DNA from: Roseiarcus sp963779095
GTDB taxonomy: Bacteria > Pseudomonadota > Alphaproteobacteria > Rhizobiales > Beijerinckiaceae
DNA length: 64,000 nucleotides
Direction of reading: 5' to 3'
Assembly: GCA_963779095.1 (NCBI GenBank)
Contig: CAVZWU010000017.1
Span: 172,000-235,999, forward strand
Position 1 is the first letter of the stretch. Every line of letters begins with the position of its first letter. The notes beneath the pieces are model-generated. The model did no database searches, was not told the DNA's origin, and worked only from the letters and a program-made list of their open reading frames with translations. This document shows positions 26,382 to 36,500 of this stretch, piece by piece. A program made the position numbers and the translations under genes.

Positions 26382-28172
26382 ATGAGCGTGACCCGAAAGC
26401 TTGCGGCGATCCTGGTGGCGGATATCGTCGGGTATAGCCAGCTCGCGGGGGCGGACGAGGATCGCACGCTGGCCCGCCTGCGCGGGCTTCGAAGCGACCT
26501 CATAGATCCGGCGGTCGCCGCCCATCATGGCCGCGTCGTCAAGCGGACAGGCGACGGCTCGATCGTCGAGTTCCGAAGTGTGGTGGACGCGGTACGCTGC
26601 GCGATTGAGATGCAAACTGGTATGGTCGAGCGCAACGCCGGTCTGCCGCCGGAACGACGCATCGAGTTCCGTGTCGGAGTTCACCTTGGCGATGTGGTCG
26701 AGGAGAGCGACGGCGACTTGATGGGCGACGGCGTCAACATCGCCGCGCGGCTCGAAGGCGTCTGCGAACCGGGCGGGGTTTGCGTCTCCGCCGCGGCTTA
26801 TGAGCAGGTTCGCGATCGGGTGGGCGAGACCTTCATTGATCTCGGCGAGAAGCAACTCAAGAACATAGCGCGGCCGTTAAGAGCCTATGCGCTCAAGTTG
26901 GAACCCAGCGGTGCCGCTCCCGCCGCGAAAGCGCCCACGGCCGCACGCCGCGAGCCGCCGCATCTCTCTCTCGTCGTTTTGCCCTTCGCCAACATAGGCG
27001 GCGATCCGGAGCAGGAGTATTTCGCCGACGGCGTGACCGAGAGCCTGACGACTGACCTCTCGCGCATTTCCGGTGCCTTCGTCATCGGCCGCTCAACAGC
27101 CTTTTCCTACATGGGCAAATCGCTCGACCTTAGGCAGATCGGGCGCGAGCTCAACGTTCGCTATGTGCTCGAAGGCAGCGTGCAGCGCTCAGGGAACCGC
27201 ATGCGCGTCAATGTGCAGTTGGTCGACGCCGAAACCGGGAGCCATCTCTGGGCCGAACGCTTCGACAAGCCGATCGCCGATCTTTTCGACATGCAGGATG
27301 AGATCGTCTCCCGGCTCGCCAACCGGCTTGGGCATGAACTCGCCCGCGCCGAAGCGCACCGCGCCGGGCGCTCGGCGACCCCCAATTCGATGGACCACTA
27401 TTTCCTAGGGCTTGCAGATTTGAACAAAGGTCAGACCACCGATCTGCTCGACAAGGCACGATTTCACTTAGACCGCGCTCTTGAGCTCGATCCGGACAAT
27501 GTCGACGCCTTGGTCGGTCGCGCACGGGTCAATTTGGGTTTTGTCTCTTATTGGTTATCCGAAGAGCGCACCAAACGACTACGTTCCGCCGAGCTCGACC
27601 TGGGCCAGGCGCTCAAACTAAGGCCGGACGACGCGATTGCCCAAGCCTTATTGGGGGTGGTACGAATGTTCAGCAATCGCGCCGTCCAAGGCATCGCCGA
27701 GTGCGAGCGGGCGCTGGAAAATGACCGCAATTTCGCAGCGGCCCACGCATGGATTGGTCTGGGGAAGTATTTTGTCGGACGCTGCGAGGAGACCGAGGGG
27801 CACATCCTTGATGCGTTGCGCGTCAGCCCACGGGACGCTCGAGCGTATGCTTGGATGGTTTACGTCGGGATCGCCAAATCCGCCTTGGGCTACGACGAAG
27901 AAGCGGTCGCCTGGCTGAACCGGTCGATCGAACTCAATCCAAATAATCCCGTACCCTATTTTTTTCTCGCCGCCGCGTTGGCGCGCCTCGGCCGACCGGG
28001 CGAAGCGCACGACGCTGCGCGCGCCGGTCTCGAGCTCAATCCAGGCTTCACCATCGCGCGGTTTCAATCCCTGACCTTCAGCGACAATCCCGTCTATCTC
28101 GCTCAACGCGAGCGCGTGTGCGCCGGCATGCGCATGGCAGGCATGCCCGAGGTGGACAAGAAAACAAATTGA
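26382..28172 (+). CDS. class III adenylate/guanylate cyclase with TolB-like and TPR domains
   Basis: Starting at ATG 26382 (GGAGA upstream) the protein has 596 residues. The cyclase domain (about 5-170) has KLAAILVADIVGYSQL with its metal aspartates, VKRTGDGSIVEF, and DLMGDGVNIAARLE. A TolB-N-like segment follows (LSLVVLPFANIGGDPEQEYF ... SYMGKSLDLRQIGRELNVRY), then five or more TPRs (DKARFHLDRALELDPDN, YDEEAVAWLNRSIELNPNN). This soluble layout is very common in Hyphomicrobiales genomes, often in many paralogues. It makes cAMP in response to an unknown protein or ligand input. Confidence 0.88.
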   Translation: MSVTRKLAAILVADIVGYSQLAGADEDRTLARLRGLRSDLIDPAVAAHHGRVVKRTGDGSIVEFRSVVDAVRCAIEMQTGMVERNAGLPPERRIEFRVGVHLGDVVEESDGDLMGDGVNIAARLEGVCEPGGVCVSAAAYEQVRDRVGETFIDLGEKQLKNIARPLRAYALKLEPSGAAPAAKAPTAARREPPHLSLVVLPFANIGGDPEQEYFADGVTESLTTDLSRISGAFVIGRSTAFSYMGKSLDLRQIGRELNVRYVLEGSVQRSGNRMRVNVQLVDAETGSHLWAERFDKPIADLFDMQDEIVSRLANRLGHELARAEAHRAGRSATPNSMDHYFLGLADLNKGQTTDLLDKARFHLDRALELDPDNVDALVGRARVNLGFVSYWLSEERTKRLRSAELDLGQALKLRPDDAIAQALLGVVRMFSNRAVQGIAECERALENDRNFAAAHAWIGLGKYFVGRCEETEGHILDALRVSPRDARAYAWMVYVGIAKSALGYDEEAVAWLNRSIELNPNNPVPYFFLAAALARLGRPGEAHDAARAGLELNPGFTIARFQSLTFSDNPVYLAQRERVCAGMRMAGMPEVDKKTN

Positions 28173-28347
28173 TTGGTATCGCCAGCGTTGCGCCGACCTC
28201 GCGTGGCTGGTGTCGATCAGCGAGCTGCGCGGAATTCCTTCGGACGGGATTTCCACCCTTCCCTCGCGACGCTGAAGGCCCGCTCAGACCTTCCATCCAC
28301 TCCACATACGCGGATACGATGAACCGTAGTGCGTATGGAGGCTTTCG

Positions 28348-28737
28348 ATGAGCATACAGAGATGGCGCATCCCGGAGTGCGATGTTCTGGTCAAACCCGG
28401 CATCCAATCCCGACAGTTGGTTTGGCCCAAAAATTCACCTAAAAGCCAGGCGACAATCACGCATGTGACTATGGAGCCTGGCTCCGTTTCTGAGCGCCAT
28501 ACTCATAAGGGCTCAGAGCAGATCTGGATTGTCGAGCGCGGAGAAGGCATCCTGTTACTGGAAAACGAACAAACTGAAGTCCTTTGCAAGGGCGATATTG
28601 TTCGTACTCCCGCAGGAGAAATTCACGGGGTAGCGAACAAAGGAAAAGAGCCGTTCGTCTATCTCTCAGTTACTGCACCGCCACAGGACTTCTCTTTCGC
28701 CTACAATACTACAACATCGGCTGGACCTGAGTTATGA
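28348..28737 (+). CDS. cupin-domain protein
   Basis: A 129-residue single cupin. The two metal motifs are visible: GSVSERHTHKGSEQIWIVERG (G-x5-HxH-x3-E-type) and a second, PAGEIHGVANKG. The small fold binds a metal and may act as isomerase, dioxygenase or binding protein. Codon use appears less GC-biased than in neighbours, with several A/T-ending codons, so it may have been acquired. Its stop overlaps the ATG of the following IS30 fragment. Confidence 0.75.
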   Translation: MSIQRWRIPECDVLVKPGIQSRQLVWPKNSPKSQATITHVTMEPGSVSERHTHKGSEQIWIVERGEGILLLENEQTEVLCKGDIVRTPAGEIHGVANKGKEPFVYLSVTAPPQDFSFAYNTTTSAGPEL

Positions 28738-29015
28738 CGCGAAGTGCAACACCCCCCGGCGATTTGATATCGGCAAGGTTGCTCAAGACCTTAAGGAGTG
28801 TGCATCTCTCGGACGACGAAAGAGACCAGATCGGCGTCTTGCGGGCCGCGGGGCGGTCGATGGGAGCCATTGCCCGGGAGCTCGGTCGGGCGAAAACCAC
28901 TATCTCCAGGGAGCTGCAGCGGAACGTACTCCCCTCGGGCGGATATTCGCCGCTTCACGCCGCCGGAGCCTATCAGTTGCGCAGGCGGCGTGAAGCGATC
29001 CTCGAACGAGAGGCC
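28734..29015 (+). pseudogene. IS30-family transposase, N-terminal fragment
   Basis: About 94 residues match the N-terminal helix-turn-helix region of IS30 transposases: LSDDERDQIGVLRAAGRSMG, AIARELGRAKTTISRELQRN, and LRRRREAILERE. The DDE catalytic core is missing. Past about 29015 the frame reads antisense through the opposite-facing IS30 fragment. The two pieces face each other, so this is not one broken copy but two. Confidence 0.75.
28951..28997. repeat. 14-bp inverted repeat inside IS30 fragment
   Basis: CGCTTCACGCCGCC at 28951-28964 and its exact reverse complement at 28984-28997 enclose a 19-base loop. It lies in transposase coding sequence near the junction of the two opposed IS30 fragments. 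Confidence 0.6.
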
Positions 29016-29043
29016 CCGGATTCTGGAGCGAAGCGCAACGGGG

Positions 29044-29649
29044 TTAAGAGAAGCAGATTTGAACGTCTTTTCCGAGCTCGGCAAGCAAGGCTTGGAATGG
29101 CGTCTTGAAGCCGAGGCATTTGCGGGGCGTGAGGTTGGTCGTGAGGACGATCTCCTGGATGTCCTGGTCGGATGTGCGGTCGATATCGAGGTTGCGCGGC
29201 AGCCATCGGCGTAAGCGTCCGTTGGCGTTTTCGACGCCGCCTTTTTGCCATGAAGCATCAGCGTCGCAGAACCAGGTCGTCATGTCGCGCATGGTCCTGA
29301 GCAGCCTGTGCTGGGCGAAGGCGGTGTCGTTGTCGAAAGTGATTGATCGTCGCAGATGAGGATTGATGCGGCCGAACACTGCGAGCATTGCGGAGATGGT
29401 TTCAGCGGCGGTTTTCCCTGTGAGCCGCGCGGCGAGCGTCACCCGTGACTTACGCTCATGCAAGACGAGCACAGGCCGCGTGCGCTTGCAGATGATGAGG
29501 TCGCCCTCCCAATGGCCGGCCTCGCCGCGGCTTTCAATGGTCTTCGGACGATCATGGATCGACGCTCGATCCTTGATGGTGTCGCGCGAGGCTCCGGCGC
29601 GACGTGGGCGACGCCGTTTGTGGCGACGCGTCAGATACCGCCCACGACG
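29044..29649 (-). pseudogene. IS30-family transposase, C-terminal (DDE) fragment
   Basis: About 200 residues of the catalytic half: RGEAGHWEGDLIICKRTRPV with the first Asp, HLRRSITFDNDTAFAQH with the second, and KGGVENANGRLRRWLPRN with the Glu. The stop is at 29044. Upstream the frame meets a TGA at 29650-29652 where transposase similarity ends, so the N-terminal DNA-binding part is absent. It faces the N-terminal IS30 fragment on the other strand. Confidence 0.8.
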
Positions 29650-30338
29650 TCACAGCAAGAATGCGAACGTCTGCTTAGGGGCAAACTCCGGTCCTTCAAC
29701 CGCCGCCGGGGTAGGTCCGCTATCCGCTCAAGTGAGGCGTCCAAGGTCGCGGTCAGTTACGTCCGCAATACGTCGACTCCCGCCATCTGCTGCCCATCCG
29801 CTGCGCGGTGCCCATCCGCTGCGCGGTCGGGTCCGGCCCCTCAGCGTAGGAACCAAGCGCCAGGTTGCGATATGACATTTGTCATAATGTACACCATCGG
29901 CCGAGCGCGATGCCGGTCCGCCTGTGCCTTGATCGCGAAATCAACGCTCTTTGTCAATTCTCCGATCTGTTTCGCCAGTTATTCGGACTTCATGGCTCGG
30001 CCTTTGTCTCCATCGCTTCCCCGTCAGGCGACCCGTCTTCGCGCGTCCCGGCATGCGTACCGCCTCGGGCTTCGATTTGGGCAAAAGCTCAGTATCCGAC
30101 ACGTGTCTAACCTCGGGTAACTCAGCGAAGTCAGACAATCCCCCATCCGGCAGCACCTTTGAAGGTGCGGTCGAAAGGCTGCTTACCCTTGATCTACGGC
30201 GCGTTGCTCTGCATGGCCGGGGAAGCTTCAAGGCGAGGAGGGCGAACATGCGCGCGGCATTTGGAAGAAATTGGGGTGCGGCGTTCGCGTAGGAATAGAT
30301 AGAGGACGTCTCTTGATCGCTTTCCTTGGACGCGATGT
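29650..30338. other. region without recognised gene
   Basis: About 690 bases between the IS30 fragment and the YgjP-type gene. It contains an 18-bp tandem duplication TGCCCATCCGCTGCGCGG (29791-29808 and 29809-29826) and the small palindrome GCACCTTTGAAGGTGC near 30162. A minus-strand frame (29941-30381) is open but has no ribosome site and matches nothing I know. Probably debris from past insertions. Confidence 0.4.
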
Positions 30339-31055
30339 TCATGCCATGCGCAGCTCGAGTTTCTGCTTCCGCTCGCGCCAATCTGGCATAACGCGATTCA
30401 GAATCTCAAAGAATTCTGGTCCGTGGTGAGGTACGGCGATGTGGCAAAGCTCGTGCGTGATGACATAGTCGATCGCATTCATCGGCGCCTCGATCAGTCG
30501 GCAATTCAACAACAGGCGGCATGATGGGGACATCGAGCCCCAACGCTGCCGTAGGTGGCGAACGATCAAACCCTTGGGCCGAAAGTCTTCCGGCGCAGGG
30601 AAGCGGAGAAGATTCACTTCAAGGCGCTCGGCGAATTTTGCCTGTGCGCGTTCGCGATACCACGCCTCAACAAGCGCCTGCGTGACCCCGGCCTGATCCG
30701 GCCTATGCGTATGTACCACGATAAGCCCACGCGCGAGTTTCACCGCAGCCTGAACGTGTAGCACCACCTTCAACCGATACTGGCGGCCGAGATAGAGATG
30801 AGTTTCGCCTGCCACATATTGGCGATCTGGCGTGCGGGGCAGGAATTGATTGAAGTATCGCTGCTGACGCTGGATCCATGCAGCGCGCTTGCGCACCTTC
30901 GCTTCGATCACCGCGATCGGAGCGTTCCGCGGGGCTGCGACAACGACAGAGGCGTCGGGCTCGACAGCGATTTCCAGCGTCGTTCGCTCGCGGCGCACGA
31001 TGGCGAATGCAATGCGGCTTTCACCATACTGGATGCTGTGACACTCCGTCTTCAT
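30339..31055 (-). CDS. YgjP-like zinc metallopeptidase
   Basis: A 238-residue member of the YgjP/DUF45 group with the zinc motif VITHELCHIAVPHHGPEFF (HExxH plus a downstream His) and the upstream conserved RWGSMSPSCRLLLNCRL. The ATG overlaps the stop of the upstream frame by four bases (ATGA). Proteins of this family frequently sit as the last gene of type I restriction operons, right after hsdR. The upstream frame indeed ends with an hsdR tail, so this is the surviving end of such an operon. Its role in restriction is not established. Confidence 0.85.
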   Translation of the reverse strand: MKTECHSIQYGESRIAFAIVRRERTTLEIAVEPDASVVVAAPRNAPIAVIEAKVRKRAAWIQRQQRYFNQFLPRTPDRQYVAGETHLYLGRQYRLKVVLHVQAAVKLARGLIVVHTHRPDQAGVTQALVEAWYRERAQAKFAERLEVNLLRFPAPEDFRPKGLIVRHLRQRWGSMSPSCRLLLNCRLIEAPMNAIDYVITHELCHIAVPHHGPEFFEILNRVMPDWRERKQKLELRMA

Positions 31056-31383
31056 CCTGGAAACCGTGCCCGAGCAAGGTCCATGATCTTGAGTTCGACA
31101 TCGTCCATCACCTCAACCGGCAATTCGATCCCGCGCTCATCGCGAAGTACGTCGAAGAAGTAGTCGTCGATGGCATTGCGCATCTTGTTCTGGGCAATGT
31201 CGTTCGCCCAGACGTCAACGATGTGGTGGGCCTTTATGATGCCGATGATCGCGAGGGCAATCTCTGCAATCTCATCCCCCCCGATCGGCTCACCGTCAGC
31301 CCTTGCGAGCGTGCCTTCGAGGATGCCAAAGAATGCCTGCCCGTCGTCATTGCCCTTGATCGCGTCCGGCACCGCACGGCCTC
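31052..31383 (-). pseudogene. hsdR: type I restriction enzyme HsdR, C-terminal fragment
   Basis: About 110 residues at the end of a longer frame read AVPDAIKGNDDGQAFFGIL, EIAEIALAIIGIIKAHHIVD, NDIAQNKMRNAIDDYFFDV and VEVMDDVELKIMDLARARF, the C-terminal helical domain of HsdR that contacts the methylase. The ATPase and nuclease parts are gone. The upstream part of the frame is an IS1634-type transposase start, joined in frame near 31384. No hsdM or hsdS is in the window. Confidence 0.75.
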
Positions 31384-31879
31384 GGTCCTCCAGCGCCGTC
31401 CGTTCGAACCAGTCCCGATGCAGCCGCCACTCGCTGCCCGGCGTCAGCAGGCGATAGGCGACCAGCACGAACAGTTCCCGATCCCAGCGCGTCCCCTTGC
31501 GGCTCGCCGGCAGACGCTCGGCCCAGAACCGATCGAGTTGCAACTCTTCCCACAACGTCAGCGCCAGCCAGCACGCGCCCCATTGGCGTGGCCGACAGAG
31601 GCGAAGCTGCGAGAGCCGCAACCGAACGATCGAGGCGTCCGGCAGCAGACCTTCGCAGCGATCTTCGGGAAACAGCGACAGGGTCTTGGGTCGATCCGCC
31701 GCTTCGTCAACCACCTCGATCGAGCGGCGCCACGCCAATTCCTGCGAGTCGTTGATCTCGCCCAGATGCAGCACATGCTTCTGCACAACGCGTCCGCCCG
31801 CGACGCGCTTGCTCTCGACCACGCTCCAGTAGCGATGCCGCTTGCCGTCCTTGTTGCAAATCTTATGGCGCAAAAACAT
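31384..31879 (-). pseudogene. IS1634-type transposase, N-terminal part fused in frame to HsdR tail
   Basis: The first 165 residues are an IS1634-like start: FLRHKICNKDGKRHRYWSVV, VVQKHVLHLGEINDSQ, SIVRLRLSQLRLCRPRQWGA, and LLTPGSEWRLHRDWFERTAL. The DDE core that should follow is missing and is replaced, without frame loss, by the HsdR tail. The ATG at 31879 probably is the native transposase start, so a chimeric protein of 275 residues would be made if the gene is expressed. Confidence 0.75.
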
Positions 31880-32049
31880 GGTGGCGCGGCAGTGTTCACA
31901 GATCGCGCCACAAGAAAATAGCCTTGGTCGGCACTACAGCCGTTTTCCGCCGCTTCTCCAAATCCCAGACAAGCAATATCAATCGCTTGCCCGATCAGGA
32001 AACCCGAAAATCGCCAAAACCGACGTCGAATCGGCGAAGTTCGGCTAAA

Positions 32050-33097
32050 GCCGCTGGGCGTAGTTGATTTCGGAGCCATCGTGGCGCGCGGCCGCGGGGC
32101 TTCCTGCCGCGTCCATTTCTGCACCGTGCGCCAATGGAAACCGGTTTCGCGAACGATGTCGGCCAAGCTCTTACCTTCAGCACGCAGGCTCTTGACGCGA
32201 TCGAAGCCGGCTCGCGATCTGGCTCGTCGTCCTGTTTCAACAAGTCGCCGATGCTCCGTCACCTCGGGTGGTCCATAGCGATGAATGAGACCGGGCGGTT
32301 CAGGAAGGTCGACCGTCCCGCCAAGCTCAACCTGAGGGCACGGAGGCTGGGCCCGGCCAAGCTGCTGTTCGATGGCATGCCGCAGAATTCTGCAGCAAGT
32401 GGAAGCGGTCGGCTGTCTGCTGCGCCTGCGGCGCCCCCTGCGCGCCGCCCTGCGCGTAAAGACCGCAACGGTCACGGCTCACCATTTCAATCGACGGATG
32501 CCTCCTCAGCCAGTTGGAGGTCAATTCGGCAGACCGATCCTGCAGGATATCGAGAACCTCGCGACGCTCCAAGTCGACAACGATCGTCCCGTAGGTGGCG
32601 CCCTTCCGCCAGTTCCAGTCATCGATACCGAGGACGCGAACCGGGGTTGCGCAAGCCCGATGCCGCACACTGCGCTTCAGCTCTCGCAGGAGAGTGTCCT
32701 TGCTCTGGGGCGCGCCAAGCCGCGTCATCAGTCGCCGAGCTGGACGTCCACCGGCCATATGGGTCACCAGACGCGCAAGTTCGGCGACGCGATCTGTCCG
32801 ACGGGCGTATGGCTGAGCGACCGCCGGCAACCGATCACCAAAGGTCTGACGGGCGCAAGCAGGATTCATGCATCGCCATCGCGCCAGCTTTAGCCGAAGC
32901 CTCACTGTTGCTCCTTGACCCGGCAAATCCTGCAGATGGCGGACATACGAGCCGTGCCGTCGGCTCGACTTGGCGTCGCATGCTGAACAACGCTCTCCAT
33001 CCCTGAGGGTCGCCGACACGGCCCAGCCGCCGTCCATCCGCTCGATATGGGATATTCTGACGCCGGGGGCGGGTACCCATTCTGTGCTTGTTTTCAT
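32050..33097 (-). pseudogene. ISL3-family transposase, truncated and frameshifted
   Basis: From ATG 33097: zinc-finger region RCSACDAKSSRRHGSY, RWRCMNPACARQTFGDRLPA, and the first catalytic Asp in VRVLGIDDWNWRKGATYG, then VSRDRCGLYAQGGAQGAP. A shift near 32390 leads to EHRRLVETGRRARSRAGFD and SLADIVRETGFHWRTVQKW, the internal helix-turn-helix. The C-terminal catalytic part is missing beyond about 32050. It is related to, but clearly different from, the complete ISL3 copy at 40.1 kb. Confidence 0.8.
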
Positions 33098-33441
33098 CCG
33101 ATATCACTGCATCGTCCGCGACGATCCGCAAATCGCCTAACCCACGACGCGACCACACAGTTTGAGCCAGACCCACACGAAGTGAAGGAAGACCCCTATT
33201 GGACGCGAATTTACAGCCACGAGCCGCCACCTGCGCCCGAGCCGCCCGCTGGCGGCCGACCGGCATTGAAGCGGGTCAAAAAGTCACACGGCTCACCACT
33301 CGTTGCTCGCGACTGCGGTGCGCGTGTTGCGCTTCTCTCGTGACGATGACATGGGTCACACGGCAGCCCGGTTGACGCCCGGTCGCTGCGGAGCGCGGCA
33401 CCTATTCGCAACCCGCGCGAGCAGCCTCGTTTGCGCACCGC
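33098..33441. other. gap holding the outer end of the truncated ISL3 element
   Basis: The element's outer terminal repeat is probably near 33155-33177, where the minus strand reads GTGGGTCTGGCTC, similar to the GGGGTCTGATT end of the complete ISL3 copy. The remaining 260 bases before the tRNA contain no recognisable gene. Confidence 0.45.
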
Positions 33442-33517
33442 GCCGGCTTAGCTCAGTTGGTAGAGCACCCGCCTTGTAAGCGGAAGGTCGTCCGTTCGAT
33501 TCGGACAGCCGGCACCA
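33442..33517 (+). tRNA. tRNA-Thr (anticodon TGT)
   Basis: A complete 76-base cloverleaf: acceptor stem GCCGGCT/AGCCGGC, D arm GCTCAGTTGGTAGAGC, anticodon loop CTTGTAA with anticodon TGT, T arm GTCCG-TTCGATT-CGGAC, and an encoded CCA at 33515-33517. The Rhs gene on the other strand ends 38 bases downstream, so this tRNA marks one edge of the horizontally acquired block. Confidence 0.95.
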
Positions 33518-33555
33518 TGACATCGCCCATCGCCCATCGCCATCGCGAACCGCGT

Positions 33556-36500
33556 TCACGGCGCTCCGGGAATCGTCAGCACCTGTTCGACTTCGATCTT
33601 AAACGTGCCAGTCAACTCGCCCGGCGTCAGACGGATCCGGCCGCCGCCGTCGAGGAAGCCACGGATGTAGCCGGCGTTGTAGGTCGGGGTCCAGCCCTTG
33701 GGCACGTCGATTGTCGCGGTGCCTGGCGTGCGCGCCACGTAGTCGACATTGCCGGGGTATTTGCCGAGCACCAGTTCCTGCCCATTCGCCGACGCTTCGG
33801 TGCCTTTGAGATAGCCGAAGCGGTAGTTGTAGCCGCCCGAGCCGCCGATGAAGTTCGGTCGGCTGTTCGGTGCGAGCCGTGAGCCGCCGCCGGGCGCGCC
33901 GATGCCACCGCCGCTTGCACCCAACTGCAGCAACGAACCGGGCTGAGCGCCACGCCCGCGTAGCGTGCGGTCTCTTCATTGATGCGACCCAGCGAAACGT
34001 TCGCCTTCTTTGCGTTGTATTGGTCACGCGCGGCGAAGTACTCCACGCCGGTCTTGGCCCGCAACAGGCCGGCGCGCGAAACCTCGGTGCGAACGTAATA
34101 GCTCGGCACGCCGGCGAGCGAGTAGAACGGGCTCAGCAACGAGGTCACGAGAATGTTGCCGACCGGCGGCTTGCCGTCGCAGAAGTTCGAGTTCGGGTCC
34201 TTGCCGCAGATGCGCGCCTGCTCGGCCTGATAGCGCAACTCGTCGTACGCGGCCTTCGCGGCTTGCGCATCGCGATAAGTGTTGGACACCGCCGGTGCTG
34301 GCGCCGGGGCCGGGCCGCCACCGCCGAACAGCGAGTCGAACACCCAGAACAGCGGCGCCAGCGGCAGCAACGGCGTGTCCGACTTGCACTGCTCGCCATC
34401 GCAGTCAAGGCCACTCGGGTCGGCGCCGTTGATGGGGTCGTTCATCGCGAACGCGTACGGGTTCGTGGTCGACGCGGTGCGCGGAATCAGCAGCGGATCT
34501 CGGCTGAGGAAGCGGCCGATGACGGGGTCGTAGAGCCGCGCGCCGAGTTGAGACAGACCGAAGGTCGCGAGCGTATCGCCGCCGTTCCACTGATGAGAGG
34601 AGTAGTCGATCGACCCTACAGCAGCGCCGCTGGCCCGGGCTTCGCCGTAGGGCTGGTAGCCCAGGTCCTGAATGAACTTGCCGTCCTGGTCGGTGAAGAA
34701 GCGATTGCCGCGCAGCTCGCCGAACTCGAAGACCCACTGATTGCCGGCACCGCGCCGCGTGATCACCACGCCTTCGGCCGCGGGGATGTGCCGCGTGAGC
34801 AGCGAAGTGCGCGTCGCACCCGATGCGATCGTTTGCTGTTCGAGCAACGGACCGTGATGGCGGTCGCGCCGCGGTTCGGTCGCGCCGGGGCCATCGACGT
34901 CGAGCGACTGCAGTTGACCGAACGCGTCGTATCGGAAGCGCGCGTGGGCGCCGGCATCGGTGACGGTGCGCACCTGACCCGACCCGAAGTAACTCAATTG
35001 ACGTGCGCCGGTTCGGGTGGGATAGTCGACGACGTTGCCGACTGCGTCGTGCTGCACGTTGCAGGCCGTGCCGCCGAGTCCGTTCGGGCCATAGCCGATG
35101 CGACACATGCGGTCTCGATCGATGGCGCCATAGCTCACCGCGGCGCCGGCCGAACCAAGCAGATCATTCAAGCCGGTGACGTTGCCGAGCGCGTCGTAGT
35201 CGAAGTGGCGGTTGAAGAGCGTGGTCGCGCCTTCGCTTTGCACCGCGTTCGAGAGTTGCCCGAGCGCGTTGTAGCTGACGTTTGTCTTCGGTCCGTTGGT
35301 CGCACCGTCGATGAACTCGCGAAGCGATCGTTCACGCCCGACGGCATCGACACCCGCAAACGACACCATGCGCCGGCCGAACGTCGAATTCGACACCGGC
35401 TTCCTTGATGAGCCGTTGCCCATCGGCGGCGTAGTCGGCCACGTACACCGACTTGCCGCCATAGCGCGCCTTGCGCACGCGGCCCCACGCATCGATGCCT
35501 TCGGCGCGATAGAGCTCGAGCGAGCCGGTCGGATCGCTGTGCGCAATCGCGCGCAGCCGCCCGGCCAAGTCGTAGCCGTACTTCAGCACCTCGTGCGCGT
35601 GGTTCTGGTCGGGCAGGTTGAATTCAAGCGACGCCAGCGAGCCATCGGCGTGGTGCTCGAACTTCTCGACATAAGGCGCGCCGCCCCGGCCGTCGGTGAA
35701 GGTCTGCGCGTTGACGAGGCCGAGCGCGTCGTAGCTGTAGGCCACATCGCCGCTCGGCGAACTGGCGCGTGCCAATTGGCCGATCACGAAGGTCGGCGTC
35801 ACTTGAGGCGACACCGCCACGCCGTTGTCGTACGCGTAGGAGTTGATGCTCTCCGGATCGACCACACCGTTCACCCGTTCGTCGACGCGCGCCACGCGGC
35901 CGAGCGCGTCGTAGCTGCGCGCCACGCGGCGGTCGTTGCCACCTTCGGTCCATTGCGTCTCGACCGCTTCGCCCCAATCGCTATAGGCGGTCGTGCGGGT
36001 CGCGTTTTGCGGCTCGATGAGCTGCAGGGTCTGGCCGAGCGAATCGAGTCGCCACGCCCACGCCACCGGGTTGGTCGCGCCGACAGGATCGAGAAAGCGC
36101 GTCATCGCGGTCCTGCGGCCGAGCCGGTCGTGCGCGAACGTGGCGTGTTCGAGCCGCGTGCCGTTCTTCAGCGTCGATGCTTCGAGCGCGCGCCCGGTCG
36201 CACTCGACACCAACCGCTTCACCACGCCGGCTTGCGGCGATGCAGCGTCGAGCGAAGCGGCGTCTTGCATGTCGATGGTGTCGACGTGTCCGTCGAAGGA
36301 ACGCTGGAAGCAGGTCGGGAAGCGCTCGGTCGCGGCATCGGTCGTTGCGCTGAGCGTTTGGCGGCCGCGCCCGCGGATCACGCAGTTGATATCGCCGGTG
36401 GTCTTGAAGAGATAGGTGGTGCCATAAGGCGGGGCGCTGGCCTGGCTTTTCGGATACGGGTCGGCTTCGAACGCGATCCGGCCGAGGCCGTCGTAAGTCG

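Noticed and set aside
29791..29826. 18-bp tandem duplication as a regulatory repeat
   Set aside because: Only two identical units, in debris between insertion fragments; more likely a slippage event.
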